From Candidatus Omnitrophota bacterium (GTDB taxonomy: Bacteria > Omnitrophota > Gorgyraeia > S143-82), in assembly GCA_015494585.1 (NCBI GenBank), contig WGAY01000078.1, forward strand, positions 1 to 55,126: DNA of 55,126 nt. Direction: 5' to 3'. Positions 1-8,938 of this stretch are shown in pieces. The notes beneath the pieces are model-generated. The model was not told the origin of the DNA and made no database searches. It saw only the letters and a program-made list of their open reading frames with translations. How positions within the stretch are numbered: position 1 is the first letter of the stretch; every line of letters begins with the position of its first letter. The translations under genes and the position numbers were made by a program.

Positions 1-132
1 TGCGATGCTACCCTATTGCGTCAGACTACTGGCTGGTCTCCTGAGGTGGGATTTAGGGATGGACTTGCCTTGACCATAGAGTGGTTTAAAAGACACAGAA
101 GCAGATACAAATCGGATATATACAATGTATGA
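1..132 (+). CDS. NAD-dependent sugar epimerase/dehydratase, C-terminal fragment
   Basis: Frame 1 is open from the window edge to TGA at 130-132, giving 43 residues. The segment reads TGWSPEVGFRDGLALTIEWF, the usual C-terminal pattern of extended short-chain dehydrogenases (a Leu/Thr-Gly-Trp-x-Pro turn, then a helix ending in Thr-x-x-W-[YF]). Such enzymes modify nucleotide-activated sugars, which fits the dTDP-sugar genes 280 bases downstream. The catalytic YxxxK and Rossmann motifs lie outside the window, so the substrate cannot be told. It does not resemble the end of RmlD. Confidence 0.7.
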   Translation, partial: CDATLLRQTTGWSPEVGFRDGLALTIEWFKRHRSRYKSDIYNV

Positions 133-169
133 TGAGAAGTATCGATATCTTTTTCTATCGCACTATACA

Positions 170-178
170 TGTTATAAT
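170..178 (+). promoter_or_regulatory. Candidate extended -10 promoter
   Basis: TGTTATAAT is an extended -10 box (TGn plus TATAAT). It lies just after the first gene and about 230 bases before rfbA. No clear -35 hexamer is seen 17 bases upstream. The same nine-base box recurs at 23256-23264 and 42261-42269, with one change at 27131-27139. Confidence 0.35.
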
Positions 179-210
179 CCTGAATTATGAGTAGATTTTA
201 GCTAAGATCA

Positions 211-310
211 AGGATGAAGAATGGAGTACGGAGAATGAAGGAATTTTTTTTATTAAGAAAGGAAAACATATCAGAAATAAAAATCCTTCATACTCCATTC
301 TTTCTCATCC
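211..310. repeat. Imperfect inverted repeat (GAATGGAG module) in the intergenic region
   Basis: The left arm (211-245) and right arm (281-310) are near reverse complements. GGATGA pairs with TCATCC, AGAATGGAGTA with TACTCCATTCT, and ATGAAGGA with TCCTTCAT, with short bulges and a loop of about 35 bases. A diverged copy of the same hairpin lies at 54963-55037, and a half copy lies at 29047-29060. No open reading frame uses this DNA. It looks like a small non-coding mobile or repeat module rather than a terminator, because no T-run follows the stem. Confidence 0.6.
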
Positions 311-330
311 AGTTTTGATTAAAATGCTGT

Positions 331-397
331 AGTTTTGACTTTTGAGTTATATTTGGATTAACAAGGCGATGGAGGGTCCTATGATCCGAGATAAAGT
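331..397 (+). repeat. 3' module of the dispersed intergenic repeat, upstream of rfbA
   Basis: The stretch contains TTTTGACTTTTGAGTTATAT, then GATTAACAAGGCGATGGA and TATGATCCGAG (380-390). This matches, with a short deletion, the right end of the elements before dapB (23560-23660) and before the symporter (47490-47582). In those copies the box reads TATAATCCGGG. Similarity continues almost to the GGAGG of the downstream gene, so the repeat may supply the proximal rfbA promoter. Confidence 0.55.
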
Positions 398-409
398 ATG
401 GGAGGCCCA

Positions 410-1288
410 ATGAAGGGGATTATATTGGCAGGCGGCTTTGGTACGAGGCTTTATCCGATAACCATCCCTGTGGTAAAGCAGCTTTTGCCTATATATGATA
501 AGCCTATGATATATTATCCCTTATCCACGCTTATGCTGGCCGGAATAAGGGATATACTGATTATATCTACCCCTTCGGATATTGATAGATTCAGGAGTCT
601 GTTTTCTGATGGCAGTAGATACGGACTGCGTATTGAGTATGCAGTACAGGATTATCCCAGGGGATTGGCTGATGCATTTATTGTGGGTAGGGACTTTATC
701 GGGGAAGAAGATGTGGCCCTGGTTCTGGGCGATAACATATTCTATGGTCACGGCCTAACCGATCTCCTTGAGGATAGCCGCAGGTATGTGGAAGCTCAAA
801 AAAATGCGGTTATCTTTGCCTATGCTGTAAAGAATCCGTCTGCCTATGGGGTTGTGGAGTTTGATGAAAACGGACGGGCTGTTTCTATAGTGGAGAAACC
901 TCATTCTCCAAATTCAAATTGGGCAGTTGTTGGTCTTTATTTTTACCCTAATGATGTGGTAGAGGTTGTAAAGGGGATATCTCCTTCTGAAAGAGGTGAG
1001 CTTGAGATAAGTGCGGTGAACGATTTTTATCTTAGATCTGCACGATTGGATGTGAGGCTGTTAGGCAGGGGTTATGCCTGGCTGGATACAGGGACATTTG
1101 AGAACCTGCTTGAGGCAGGCAAATTCATCGAGATTATAGAGAAGAGGCAGGGTTGGAAGATAGCCTGTATAGAAGAGATAGCCTATAGAAATGGCTTTAT
1201 ATCCAAGGAGCAGCTATTGGAGCTTGCCAGACCTTTGATGAAGAGTTCCTATGGGAAGTATCTGGTATCTCTGATAGAGGAGGACTGA
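410..1288 (+). CDS. rfbA: Glucose-1-phosphate thymidylyltransferase
   Basis: This enzyme joins dTTP and glucose-1-phosphate into dTDP-glucose, the first step of dTDP-rhamnose and related deoxysugar synthesis in the cytoplasm. The 292-residue protein opens [18 protein letters not shown], which carries the G-x-G-T-R nucleotide-binding signature. Downstream motifs such as [16 protein letters not shown] and LGDNIFYG are typical of the family. An ATG exists four codons earlier at 398, but 410 matches the family start and has GGAGG four bases upstream. Its stop overlaps the rfbC start by one base, so the three rfb genes are surely one operon. Confidence 0.95.
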   Translation: MKGIILAGGFGTRLYPITIPVVKQLLPIYDKPMIYYPLSTLMLAGIRDILIISTPSDIDRFRSLFSDGSRYGLRIEYAVQDYPRGLADAFIVGRDFIGEEDVALVLGDNIFYGHGLTDLLEDSRRYVEAQKNAVIFAYAVKNPSAYGVVEFDENGRAVSIVEKPHSPNSNWAVVGLYFYPNDVVEVVKGISPSERGELEISAVNDFYLRSARLDVRLLGRGYAWLDTGTFENLLEAGKFIEIIEKRQGWKIACIEEIAYRNGFISKEQLLELARPLMKSSYGKYLVSLIEED

Positions 1289-1839
1289 TGCGTTATTTCG
1301 AGACAGAACTTAAAGGTGTATTTATATTCGAGCCAAATGTGTTCGAGGACGAGAGGGGATATTTTTTCGAGAGCTTCCGCAAGTCTATAGTGGCAGAGGC
1401 ATTAGGTTATGATATTGATTTTGTTCAGGATAATGAGTCGAAGTCTTGTAGAGGGGTTTTGAGGGGCATTCACTATCAGCTGCCTCCCTTTGCCCAGAGC
1501 AAGCTCGTTCGCGTGGTTAAGGGAAAGATATGGGACGTAGCCGTTGACCTACGCAGGTCAAGTCCAAATTTTGGTAGGTGGATAGGAGTAATACTTGATG
1601 ATGAGTCCAAGCGACAGATATTTATCCCAAGGGGATTTGGCCATGGTTTTGTGGTCTTAAGCGATGAGGCGATAGTTGCCTACAAGGTAGACAACTACTA
1701 TTCCAGGGAACACGATAGGGGCATATTCTACGCGGATGAGGGCCTGAATATAGATTGGCCCTTGGAGAAGGCAGAGATTATCCTTTCGAATAAGGATGCT
1801 GGCTTGCCTCTTTTGAGGGATGCGGAGGTCTTTGAATGA
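1288..1839 (+). CDS. rfbC: dTDP-4-dehydrorhamnose 3,5-epimerase
   Basis: This cupin-fold enzyme epimerises C3 and C5 of dTDP-4-keto-6-deoxyglucose, the product of RfbB. The 183-residue length is standard. The catalytic His sits in RGIHYQ (His62), and the conserved KLVRVVKGKIWDVAVDLR and PRGFGHGF segments are present. Its ATG overlaps the rfbA stop (TGATG), and its own stop overlaps the rfbB start by four bases. The pathway's final reductase gene (rfbD/rmlD) is not in this operon. Confidence 0.95.
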   Translation: MRYFETELKGVFIFEPNVFEDERGYFFESFRKSIVAEALGYDIDFVQDNESKSCRGVLRGIHYQLPPFAQSKLVRVVKGKIWDVAVDLRRSSPNFGRWIGVILDDESKRQIFIPRGFGHGFVVLSDEAIVAYKVDNYYSREHDRGIFYADEGLNIDWPLEKAEIILSNKDAGLPLLRDAEVFE

Positions 1840-2846
1840 AGACATTGCTTATCACGGGCGGTGCGGGTTTTATTGGCAGCAATTTTATAATCTATCTTAT
1901 GGATAGATATGAGGACTACAGGATAGTAAACCTGGATTTGCTTACCTATGCCGCTGATCTAGATAATCTGAAGGGCATAGAAGGCAGGGACAATTATGTC
2001 TTTGTCCAGGGAGATATCTGCGATGCAGAGCTTGTGAGTCGCTTGTTCAGAGACTACGATGTATCGGCTGTAATACATTTCGCTGCGGAATCGCATGTCG
2101 ATAATTCTATTGTCAATCCTGGTGTATTTATCCGGACCAATGTGCTGGGGACTTACGTCTTATTGGATGCTGCATATCGCTATTGGATGGATGGGCCTTT
2201 CAGGATCAAGAAGGGCTTTGAGAATGCGCGATTTCACCATATATCTACGGATGAGGTCTATGGAAGCCTAACGGATGATGGCTATTTTACAGAGGATTCA
2301 CCGTATGCGCCGAATTCACCTTATAGTGCATCGAAGGCATCTAGTGATATGCTAGTGAGAAGTTATCACCACACATATGGTATGAATACTGTGATAACTA
2401 ACTGTTCGAATAATTACGGCCCAAGGCAGCACAAGGAAAAGCTAATACCGACGATAATACGCTCTGCACTTGAGGACAGGCCGATCCCGATATATGGGCA
2501 GGGCCTGAATGTAAGGGATTGGCTTTATGTAGAGGACCACTGCAGGGCGATTGATGTGGTATTTCATAATGCGGATTCGGGTCAGACATACAATATTGGC
2601 GGGGAAAGTGAGAAGAGGAACATAGATGTTGCCAAGATTATCTGCCATATTCTCGATGAGATGAGGCCACGTTCTTCTGGTAGTTATGAGGAGCTGATTA
2701 CATTTGTAGAAGACCGCCCTGGACACGATTGGCGCTATGCTATGGATATATCGAAGATAAAAAGGGATCTGGGGTGGGAGCCCCAGATAGCATTTGAGGA
2801 TGGGATAAGGATGACAGTGGAATATTATTTGGAAAGATTTGGTTGA
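1836..2846 (+). CDS. rfbB: dTDP-glucose 4,6-dehydratase
   Basis: This is an NAD+-dependent SDR enzyme making dTDP-4-keto-6-deoxyglucose. The 336 residues begin MKTLLITGGAGFIGSNF (Rossmann GxxGxxG). They include HHISTDEVYG, whose Thr-Asp-Glu triad is that of dehydratases, and YSASKAS, the catalytic YxxxK. NNYGPRQ and VRDWLYVEDHC are family markers. The start overlaps the rfbC stop (ATGA), with GGAGG just upstream. It is third in the order rfbA-rfbC-rfbB, and a proA gene replaces the expected rfbD. Confidence 0.96.
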   Translation: MKTLLITGGAGFIGSNFIIYLMDRYEDYRIVNLDLLTYAADLDNLKGIEGRDNYVFVQGDICDAELVSRLFRDYDVSAVIHFAAESHVDNSIVNPGVFIRTNVLGTYVLLDAAYRYWMDGPFRIKKGFENARFHHISTDEVYGSLTDDGYFTEDSPYAPNSPYSASKASSDMLVRSYHHTYGMNTVITNCSNNYGPRQHKEKLIPTIIRSALEDRPIPIYGQGLNVRDWLYVEDHCRAIDVVFHNADSGQTYNIGGESEKRNIDVAKIICHILDEMRPRSSGSYEELITFVEDRPGHDWRYAMDISKIKRDLGWEPQIAFEDGIRMTVEYYLERFG

Positions 2847-2865
2847 ATGCAGGAGGTTTGAGAGA

Positions 2866-4119
2866 ATGGACGTTAAGGGGTATCTAGCAGGCATCTCGAA
2901 GAGGGCAAGGCAGGCCTCTTATTCAGTGGCCAAGGCCAGTACTGAGGAGAAGAACAGACTGTTAAAGGAGATGGCGAAGGCATTGAGGGAAAAGAGCGAT
3001 TATATTATTCAGGAGAACGAAAAGGACCTTCTCTATGCCAAAGAACATAATCTGTCTAAGGCAATGCAGGATAGGTTGCTGTTAAATAAGGCGCGTATAG
3101 AGGCGATGGCAGTATCCCTTGAGGAGATAGCGGCCCTGAAGGACCCGGTGGGGGAGGTTATCTCTGCCTGGCGGAATAAGGACGACCTGTGGATACATAA
3201 GGTCAGGGTACCGATAGGAGTGATTGGGATAATATATGAGTCCAGACCAAACGTTACCTCTGATTGTATTGGGCTGTGTATAAAGTCGGGAAATGCGGTT
3301 ATATTGCGGGGCGGAAAGGAGGCAATAAATTCTAACCTTGCGATATTTAAGACATTGAAGGCTGTATTGGAGAATAGCTCTATTTCCAGCGATGTTATCT
3401 CTTTTGTAGAAACGACCGACCGCAGTGCGGTTGCAGAGATGCTCAGGCAGGTTGGTTTTATCGATCTGATAATCCCTAGAGGAGGTGAGGGACTAATTAG
3501 ATTTGTGACTGAGAATTCCCTTGTGCCGGTTATCAAGCACTATAAAGGGGTATGCCATGAATTTGTGGATGCATCTGCTGATATTGATATGGCGGTTGAT
3601 ATATGCCTGAATGCCAAAGTGCAGCGTCCAGGGGTGTGTAATGCGATAGAAAAGATAATCGTGCACAGGGATATTGCCAGAGAATTTATCCCCAAGGTGG
3701 CAAAGGCCTTAAAGGATGCTGGGGTTGAGATCAGGGGTTGCCAGGAGACGGTCGGTATTGTAGATTGTGTCCTGGCCGAGGAGGACGATTGGTATGAGGA
3801 ATATCTGGATTTAAAGATTGCAATAAAGGTGGTTGATTCGCTCCAGGATGCAATTGAGTGGATTAACCAGCACAGTTCTCACCATTCAGATGGTATTATT
3901 ACCTCAGATTATGAATCGGCTATGCGCTTTACGCGGGAGGTAGATTCTGCGGCGGTCTATGTTAATGCCTCTACACGCTTTACTGATGGCGGTGTGTTTG
4001 GGCTTGGTGCAGAGATAGGGATAAGCACGGACAAGCTGCACGCTCGTGGACCTATGGGTGTAGAGGAATTGACGACATATAAGTATATTATATTTGGGGA
4101 GGGGCAGGTAAGGAAGTAG
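2866..4119 (+). CDS. proA: Gamma-glutamyl phosphate reductase
   Basis: ProA reduces glutamyl-5-phosphate to glutamate-5-semialdehyde with NADPH in proline synthesis. The 417-residue protein belongs to the aldehyde dehydrogenase superfamily. The catalytic Cys258 lies in QRPGVCNAIEK, and IPIGVIGIIYESRPNVT-like and FTDGGVFGLGAEIGIST segments are diagnostic. I start at ATG 2866 because AGGAGG (2851-2856) is well spaced for it; a TTG at 2839 inside rfbB is less likely. The partner kinase proB is not in the window. The gene follows rfbB by 19 bases and is probably co-transcribed with it. Confidence 0.95.
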   Translation: MDVKGYLAGISKRARQASYSVAKASTEEKNRLLKEMAKALREKSDYIIQENEKDLLYAKEHNLSKAMQDRLLLNKARIEAMAVSLEEIAALKDPVGEVISAWRNKDDLWIHKVRVPIGVIGIIYESRPNVTSDCIGLCIKSGNAVILRGGKEAINSNLAIFKTLKAVLENSSISSDVISFVETTDRSAVAEMLRQVGFIDLIIPRGGEGLIRFVTENSLVPVIKHYKGVCHEFVDASADIDMAVDICLNAKVQRPGVCNAIEKIIVHRDIAREFIPKVAKALKDAGVEIRGCQETVGIVDCVLAEEDDWYEEYLDLKIAIKVVDSLQDAIEWINQHSSHHSDGIITSDYESAMRFTREVDSAAVYVNASTRFTDGGVFGLGAEIGISTDKLHARGPMGVEELTTYKYIIFGEGQVRK

Positions 4120-4136
4120 TTCCCTTTGGAGTTACT

Positions 4137-4697
4137 ATGGGTCGACGGATAGGTATGCTTGGCGGGGCCTTTGACCCACCTCACATAGGCCACCTGATTC
4201 TGGCGGAGGCCGCATATAGGCAGTGCGCACTTGATGAGGTTGTCTTTGTGCCTTACCATTTAAGTGGAGATAAATATCCCTGCGCAAGTCCTGAAGACAG
4301 ACTCGAGATGATGCGCCTTTCTGTAAAAGGGATTGATTATTTTTCCTGTAGTGATATGGAGATAAAGAGAGGAGGCAGGACTTATACTATAGATACGGTT
4401 AAGGAGGTCCTCGAAAGGGAACCTGATTGCCAGCTATTTTGGATAATAGGTTCTGATTCTGCTAGGGGCTTAACTTCTTGGAAAGAATGGGAAAACCTGA
4501 TAAAATTGGTACAGTTTATTGTGGGGTATAGGGATGAACTTATCCCTGAACGGGATTATTTTATACCCGTCTCTATCCCTTATATAGGGATAAGCTCTTC
4601 TGAGGTGCGCAGGAGATTGAAGGAAGGTAGTTCGGTAAGGTTTATGATTCCTGAGGCAGTAAGGGAATATATTATCGAGAGGGGATTATATAGATGA
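4137..4697 (+). CDS. nadD: Nicotinate-nucleotide adenylyltransferase
   Basis: NadD adenylates nicotinate mononucleotide in NAD synthesis. The 186-residue protein starts with GGAFDPPHIGHLILAEAA, the GxFxPxHxGH nucleotidyltransferase signature. It ends with the second signature ISSSEVRRRLKEG. Length and both motifs fit the bacterial family. In many bacteria the gene follows proA, as here. Its stop overlaps the accD start by four bases. Confidence 0.95.
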   Translation: MGRRIGMLGGAFDPPHIGHLILAEAAYRQCALDEVVFVPYHLSGDKYPCASPEDRLEMMRLSVKGIDYFSCSDMEIKRGGRTYTIDTVKEVLEREPDCQLFWIIGSDSARGLTSWKEWENLIKLVQFIVGYRDELIPERDYFIPVSIPYIGISSSEVRRRLKEGSSVRFMIPEAVREYIIERGLYR

Positions 4698-5560
4698 GTA
4701 TATTCAGACCCAAAAAGCGATTTAGCTTATTCCATAAAAAGGAAAAGAAAAGGGATGTTCCATCGGATCTCCTAACAAAGTGTCCTTCCTGCCATAAACT
4801 GATATTGAGCAGGCAGATAGAGGAAAACCTCTCGGTTTGTACGAACTGTGGGTTTCATATGCAGATATCTGCGCGAAGGCGTATAGAGATAACCGTGGAT
4901 GAGGGAAGTTTTGATGAGATGTTTGCTGAGATTAAGACAACTGATCCACTCGAATTTAGCGGGCCTAAGACCTACAAGGATAAGCTAAAAGAGGCAAGGG
5001 AGCAGACTGGATTGGATGAGGCGATTATTACTGGGACTGCCAGTATAAATGGTCGACGGGTTGCCCTGGCGGTTACGGATTCCAGGTTTATTATGGGTTC
5101 GATGGGTTCGGTTTTGGGAGAAAGATTTACCAGATTGACAGAGTATGCAATGGAGAATTCTTTGCCATTGATATCTATATCTGCCTCAGGGGGTGGTGCG
5201 AGGATGTATGAGGGGATGTTTTCCCTGATGCAGATGGCCAAGACCTCCGCGGCAGTGGGTAGGTATCAAAAGAATGGGGGGATATATATATCCGTATTGA
5301 CCAATCCGACAATGGCGGGTATCCTGGCAAGTTTTGCTTCACTTGGGGATTTGCTCATAGCAGAACCTGGGGCATTGATAGGTTTTGCTGGCCCCAGGGT
5401 TATCAAGCGCACGATAAACCAGGACCTTCCCGAGGGGTTTCAGCGCTCCGAGTTCTTGCAGAAACATGGATTAATTGATATGATTGTAGAACGCAAAAAT
5501 ATGAGAGATACATTGATAAGACTTCTGGAAACCTTCTGGTATTACAAAGATAGAAATTAG
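4694..5560 (+). CDS. accD: Acetyl-CoA carboxylase, carboxyltransferase beta subunit
   Basis: AccD forms, with AccA, the carboxyltransferase that makes malonyl-CoA for fatty acid synthesis. Of its 288 residues, the N-terminus carries a four-Cys zinc ribbon (Cys30, Cys33, Cys49, Cys52). The rest is the crotonase-type carboxylase fold, with SASGGGARMYEGMFSLMQMA and GFAGPRVI motifs. The ATG overlaps the nadD stop. The partner accA is about 8 kb downstream at 13660 rather than adjacent, and accBC are not in the window. Confidence 0.96.
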   Translation: MSIFRPKKRFSLFHKKEKKRDVPSDLLTKCPSCHKLILSRQIEENLSVCTNCGFHMQISARRRIEITVDEGSFDEMFAEIKTTDPLEFSGPKTYKDKLKEAREQTGLDEAIITGTASINGRRVALAVTDSRFIMGSMGSVLGERFTRLTEYAMENSLPLISISASGGGARMYEGMFSLMQMAKTSAAVGRYQKNGGIYISVLTNPTMAGILASFASLGDLLIAEPGALIGFAGPRVIKRTINQDLPEGFQRSEFLQKHGLIDMIVERKNMRDTLIRLLETFWYYKDRN

Positions 5561-5570
5561 TGGAGGTAAT

Positions 5571-6677
5571 ATGGCAGAGGTAATTCTAAAGCAGGTTGTA
5601 AAGAGGTATGACAGGGGTGTTACGGCAGTAAAGGGGATAGACCTTGAGATAAAAGACGGAGAGTTTGTAGTATTGGTTGGCCCTTCGGGTTGTGGTAAGT
5701 CAACCACTCTGAGGTTGATAGCTGGCCTGGAGACTGTGACCAGCGGAGAGATATACATAGGCGATAGGCTGGTCAATGATGTTCCGCCGAAGAACAGAAA
5801 TATAGCTATGGTATTTCAGAACTATGCCCTTTATCCCCATATGACTGTATTTGAGAATATGGCATTTGGCCTGAAGTTGAGGCGTTATCCTAAAGAAGAG
5901 ATAAGGTCTCGGGTAGAGGAGGCGGCAGAGATTTTGGGTATAAAGCACCTATTGTCGAGGAAACCAAAAGAGCTTTCTGGTGGAGAGCGCCAGAGGGTGG
6001 CAGTTGGCCGAGCAATAGTGCGTAAACCTTTGGTGTTTTTGTTTGATGAGCCGCTGAGTAATCTGGATGCAAAATTGAGAGTAACAATGCGTACAGAGAT
6101 AAAGAGATTGCATTCGAGATTAAAGACAACGATGATATACGTTACACACGACCAGGTTGAGGCAATGACAATGGGCGACAGGGTCTGTATACTTCGTTCA
6201 GGTGAGATACAACAGTTTGACGATCCTGTAAGCGTGTATGAACGGCCTGCTAATAAATTCGTTGCCGGATTTATCGGTACACCGCCTATGAACTTTTTCG
6301 AGGGTAAGATAGTGAGAAAACAGGATAAATACTACTTTCAGGGTGATGATCTGGATTTAAAGATAACAGAGGCTATGTATCCAGTGATAAAGTCCTATGC
6401 GGATAAAGAGATTATTATGGGTATTCGTGCCGAGGACATACACGATATAGGCTATGTTACCTTTGCCAAACAGACAGGAAATAGGGCAAAGGTGATATGT
6501 GATGTGATTGAACCGATGGGCTCTGATTCCTTTGTCTATTTCAGGAGCGGAGAAAAGACCTTTGTGGCAAGGATGAGACCGAATCTGGCGCCGAGTGTTG
6601 AATCGGAGGTCGAGGTCATTTTTGATATGGCAAAGGTCCATTTCTTCGACAAAGACACAGAGAAGACCATTGTTTAG
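5571..6677 (+). CDS. ABC transporter ATPase, MalK/UgpC/MsmX type
   Basis: This is an ATP-binding subunit of the carbohydrate-uptake class. It has Walker A GPSGCGKST (residues 37-45), a Q-loop FQNYALYPHMTVFEN, the signature LSGGERQRVAVGRA, Walker B VFLFDEPLSNLD and the switch His in YVTHDQ. After about residue 235 follows a TOBE/OB-fold regulatory tail, giving the 368-residue length usual for MalK relatives. No permease or binding-protein gene is nearby, so it may be a shared ATPase energising several sugar importers, as MsmX does. That role is inference. It overlaps the next gene slightly. Confidence 0.9.
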   Translation: MAEVILKQVVKRYDRGVTAVKGIDLEIKDGEFVVLVGPSGCGKSTTLRLIAGLETVTSGEIYIGDRLVNDVPPKNRNIAMVFQNYALYPHMTVFENMAFGLKLRRYPKEEIRSRVEEAAEILGIKHLLSRKPKELSGGERQRVAVGRAIVRKPLVFLFDEPLSNLDAKLRVTMRTEIKRLHSRLKTTMIYVTHDQVEAMTMGDRVCILRSGEIQQFDDPVSVYERPANKFVAGFIGTPPMNFFEGKIVRKQDKYYFQGDDLDLKITEAMYPVIKSYADKEIIMGIRAEDIHDIGYVTFAKQTGNRAKVICDVIEPMGSDSFVYFRSGEKTFVARMRPNLAPSVESEVEVIFDMAKVHFFDKDTEKTIV

Positions 6678-7926
6678 AAAAAATCTTTTTACAATTGTTG
6701 CTATTCTTGCTTATGTTATCCTTCCTCTGTGGTACGCTATCAGTTACTGCCCTTATAATATATTTTTTGTCTTCTTATCCTATATTATCGTACTTTCAAT
6801 AATCGTATTCCTCTACCGCAGAATAACCAATACGGTCTGCTATTGGGAGATTAAAAAGAGTGATCTATACGAGAAAATCAATCTCCTGCAGGCAGAGGTG
6901 GAACAGGCCTCGCGTATGGAAAATATACTCCAGAGGAAAAAGAGTCGTTATCTCGCTCTGGAGTCTATGATGCAGAAACTTAGTTATAATCTTTCACTTG
7001 AGGCGGTTTCCCATTACATAGTACAGAAATGTATGGACATGATACCTAAAGCGGATATTGCTGTACTTTACATAGTAGATGAGGATAAACAGCGGCTTAA
7101 TCTGGTGGAAAGTGTTGGAGAGGACCCAGAATTCTACAAATTGCCAAAGAATGGAGATATATTCGACAAGTGGGTGATGAAGCATGCTTGCCCTTTATTG
7201 GTGGAGGATACATCTCAGGACTACAGGTTTGACCTGGATAGCCTTGGCAAGGCCATACCAATTGGCTCGTTAATAAGTGTTCCTCTTATGCTGGAAGAGA
7301 AGGTAATAGGTATCTTGCGCATAGATTCATTTGATAAGTATACCTTTTATTCGGAAGACCTCTCTTTCCTGCAGACCATAGGAGACTTGGCCGCAGTTGC
7401 AATAGGAAACACTATCCTCTATAAGCGTATGGAGGATCTGGCATTGCATGATGGCCTGACAAATCTCTATATGCGGCGTTACATATTAGAGCGCCTTGAA
7501 AGTATTATCCTTTATCATAAGAAAAATGTTTTCTCGCTTTTGATGATAGATATAGATGATTTCAAGAAATACAACGATACCTATGGTCATACGGCAGGCG
7601 ATATTGTTATAAAGAATGTCGCGCGTGTTTTACTTAAACATACGAGAATACATAAAGATATAGTTGCACGTTACGGTGGAGAGGAGTTTTTGGTATATCT
7701 AGAGGAGAGGAATCTTCAAGCTGCTGTTGAGATAGCAGAGAAGATACGTCAGGATATAGAATCGAAACAGGTTGTCCTCAGAAGGATACCTACCAGTGTT
7801 ACGGTGTCCATAGGGGTGGCCTCTTATCCTAAGGACGGCAAGGATAAGATTACCCTGATTAAGAAGGCGGATGAAAGGTTGTACGTGGCCAAGTCAACAG
7901 GGAAGAATAGGGTATGTTTTGCCTGA
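6670..7926 (+). CDS. Membrane GAF-GGDEF protein, probable diguanylate cyclase
   Basis: It probably makes the second messenger cyclic di-GMP from two GTP. From TTG 6670, the protein has two hydrophobic segments within the first 50 residues. A short coiled coil, a GAF sensor domain (about 120-245) and a GGDEF domain (about 250-418) follow. The active-site motif is intact (GGEEF, residues 336-340). The inhibitory I-site is not: the RxxD position five residues before GGEEF reads IHKD. The start is uncertain, because the frame stays open upstream inside the ABC gene. TTG 6670 gives an 8-base overlap and keeps the membrane segments. Confidence 0.88.
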   Translation: MFRKNLFTIVAILAYVILPLWYAISYCPYNIFFVFLSYIIVLSIIVFLYRRITNTVCYWEIKKSDLYEKINLLQAEVEQASRMENILQRKKSRYLALESMMQKLSYNLSLEAVSHYIVQKCMDMIPKADIAVLYIVDEDKQRLNLVESVGEDPEFYKLPKNGDIFDKWVMKHACPLLVEDTSQDYRFDLDSLGKAIPIGSLISVPLMLEEKVIGILRIDSFDKYTFYSEDLSFLQTIGDLAAVAIGNTILYKRMEDLALHDGLTNLYMRRYILERLESIILYHKKNVFSLLMIDIDDFKKYNDTYGHTAGDIVIKNVARVLLKHTRIHKDIVARYGGEEFLVYLEERNLQAAVEIAEKIRQDIESKQVVLRRIPTSVTVSIGVASYPKDGKDKITLIKKADERLYVAKSTGKNRVCFA

Positions 7927-8918
7927 CGCTTATTTTATCCATAATATTTGGTGTGGGTGGATGGATTATTATCTACCTATTAGCCAAAAATAAAAAGATA
8001 TCTGCGGATATGGAGTTTAAGATACAGGAGCTGGAGAAGACCCGTCAGAGGATGTACTATGACCTTGAGGCGCAGAGGAGAAAGAATAGGGAATTCGAAA
8101 AGGATGCCGAGAAAGAAGTCAAACTCTACGAGATAATAAAGAGCCTCACCAAGACGTTAGATGAGATAGAGATGTTTAAGATATTTAAGGAAAAATTAAA
8201 GGAGTACATCAATGTCGAGGACTGTATGTTCATAGACAGCACGGAATTATCTCTGACCCATAGTATGGAATATTATCTCTTTCCCATACGAGTTGAGAAC
8301 GATATACGTGGTTATCTTGCGGTCAAGGGTTGTAAGGACGAGGACTTGGATGTTTTCCACATCCTTGCGAATCAGTTTGCACTTGGAATGCGTAGGATAA
8401 AGTTATATAAGGCCATTGAAGAGATGGCTATTACCGATGAGCTTACTGGGACATTTTTACGCAGGTATGTTCTGGATCGCTTTTTTGAGAGCTTATTGCG
8501 GGCCAATAAATTTGGTTCGCCGTTAAGCTTTCTAATGATAGATGTAGACGATTTTAAGAAGATAAACGACTCCTATGGGCACCTTGTGGGCGATGCGGTC
8601 CTGAAGGAGGTGGCCAGTCGTATTATGTCAACGGCACGTGAGATAGATCTTGTGGGCCGTTATGGCGGGGAGGAGTTTTGCGTAATTCTGCTGGATACTG
8701 ATAAAAACGGTGCCAGGATGGCTGCTGAACGTATTTGTAGTGTGGTATCTGAACGCCCGATAACAGCCTATAATGAAAGCCTTTCTGTAACAGTGAGCGT
8801 GGGTGTTGCCTCTTTCCCTGAAGACGGAAAGGACCCCTATACTATAATTGAAGTGGCTGACAAGGCCCTATATGAGGCCAAAAAGACAGGGAAAAATAGG
8901 TTTGTGAGTATGGATTAA
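7914..8918 (+). CDS. Membrane-anchored GGDEF protein, probable diguanylate cyclase
   Basis: The 334-residue protein has one N-terminal membrane helix (about residues 2-24), a coiled coil to about residue 65, a short GAF-like region and a C-terminal GGDEF domain. The active-site GGEEF is at residues 251-255. Five residues upstream an RxxD (REID) I-site for product inhibition is present, unlike in the preceding paralogue. It overlaps that paralogue by 13 bases, so the pair is translated together. The two proteins could form a tandem signalling pair with different feedback behaviour, which is inference. Confidence 0.88.
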   Translation: MFCLTLILSIIFGVGGWIIIYLLAKNKKISADMEFKIQELEKTRQRMYYDLEAQRRKNREFEKDAEKEVKLYEIIKSLTKTLDEIEMFKIFKEKLKEYINVEDCMFIDSTELSLTHSMEYYLFPIRVENDIRGYLAVKGCKDEDLDVFHILANQFALGMRRIKLYKAIEEMAITDELTGTFLRRYVLDRFFESLLRANKFGSPLSFLMIDVDDFKKINDSYGHLVGDAVLKEVASRIMSTAREIDLVGRYGGEEFCVILLDTDKNGARMAAERICSVVSERPITAYNESLSVTVSVGVASFPEDGKDPYTIIEVADKALYEAKKTGKNRFVSMD

Positions 8919-8938
8919 TATAAGGCAGAACTTTCTGA

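Noticed and set aside
2442-2894. 150-codon frame on the - strand inside rfbB
   Set aside because: It is a shadow of a well-supported dehydratase gene, without motifs or a ribosome site.
3033-3536. 167-codon frame on the - strand inside proA
   Set aside because: It is a shadow frame; proA is complete with its catalytic Cys.
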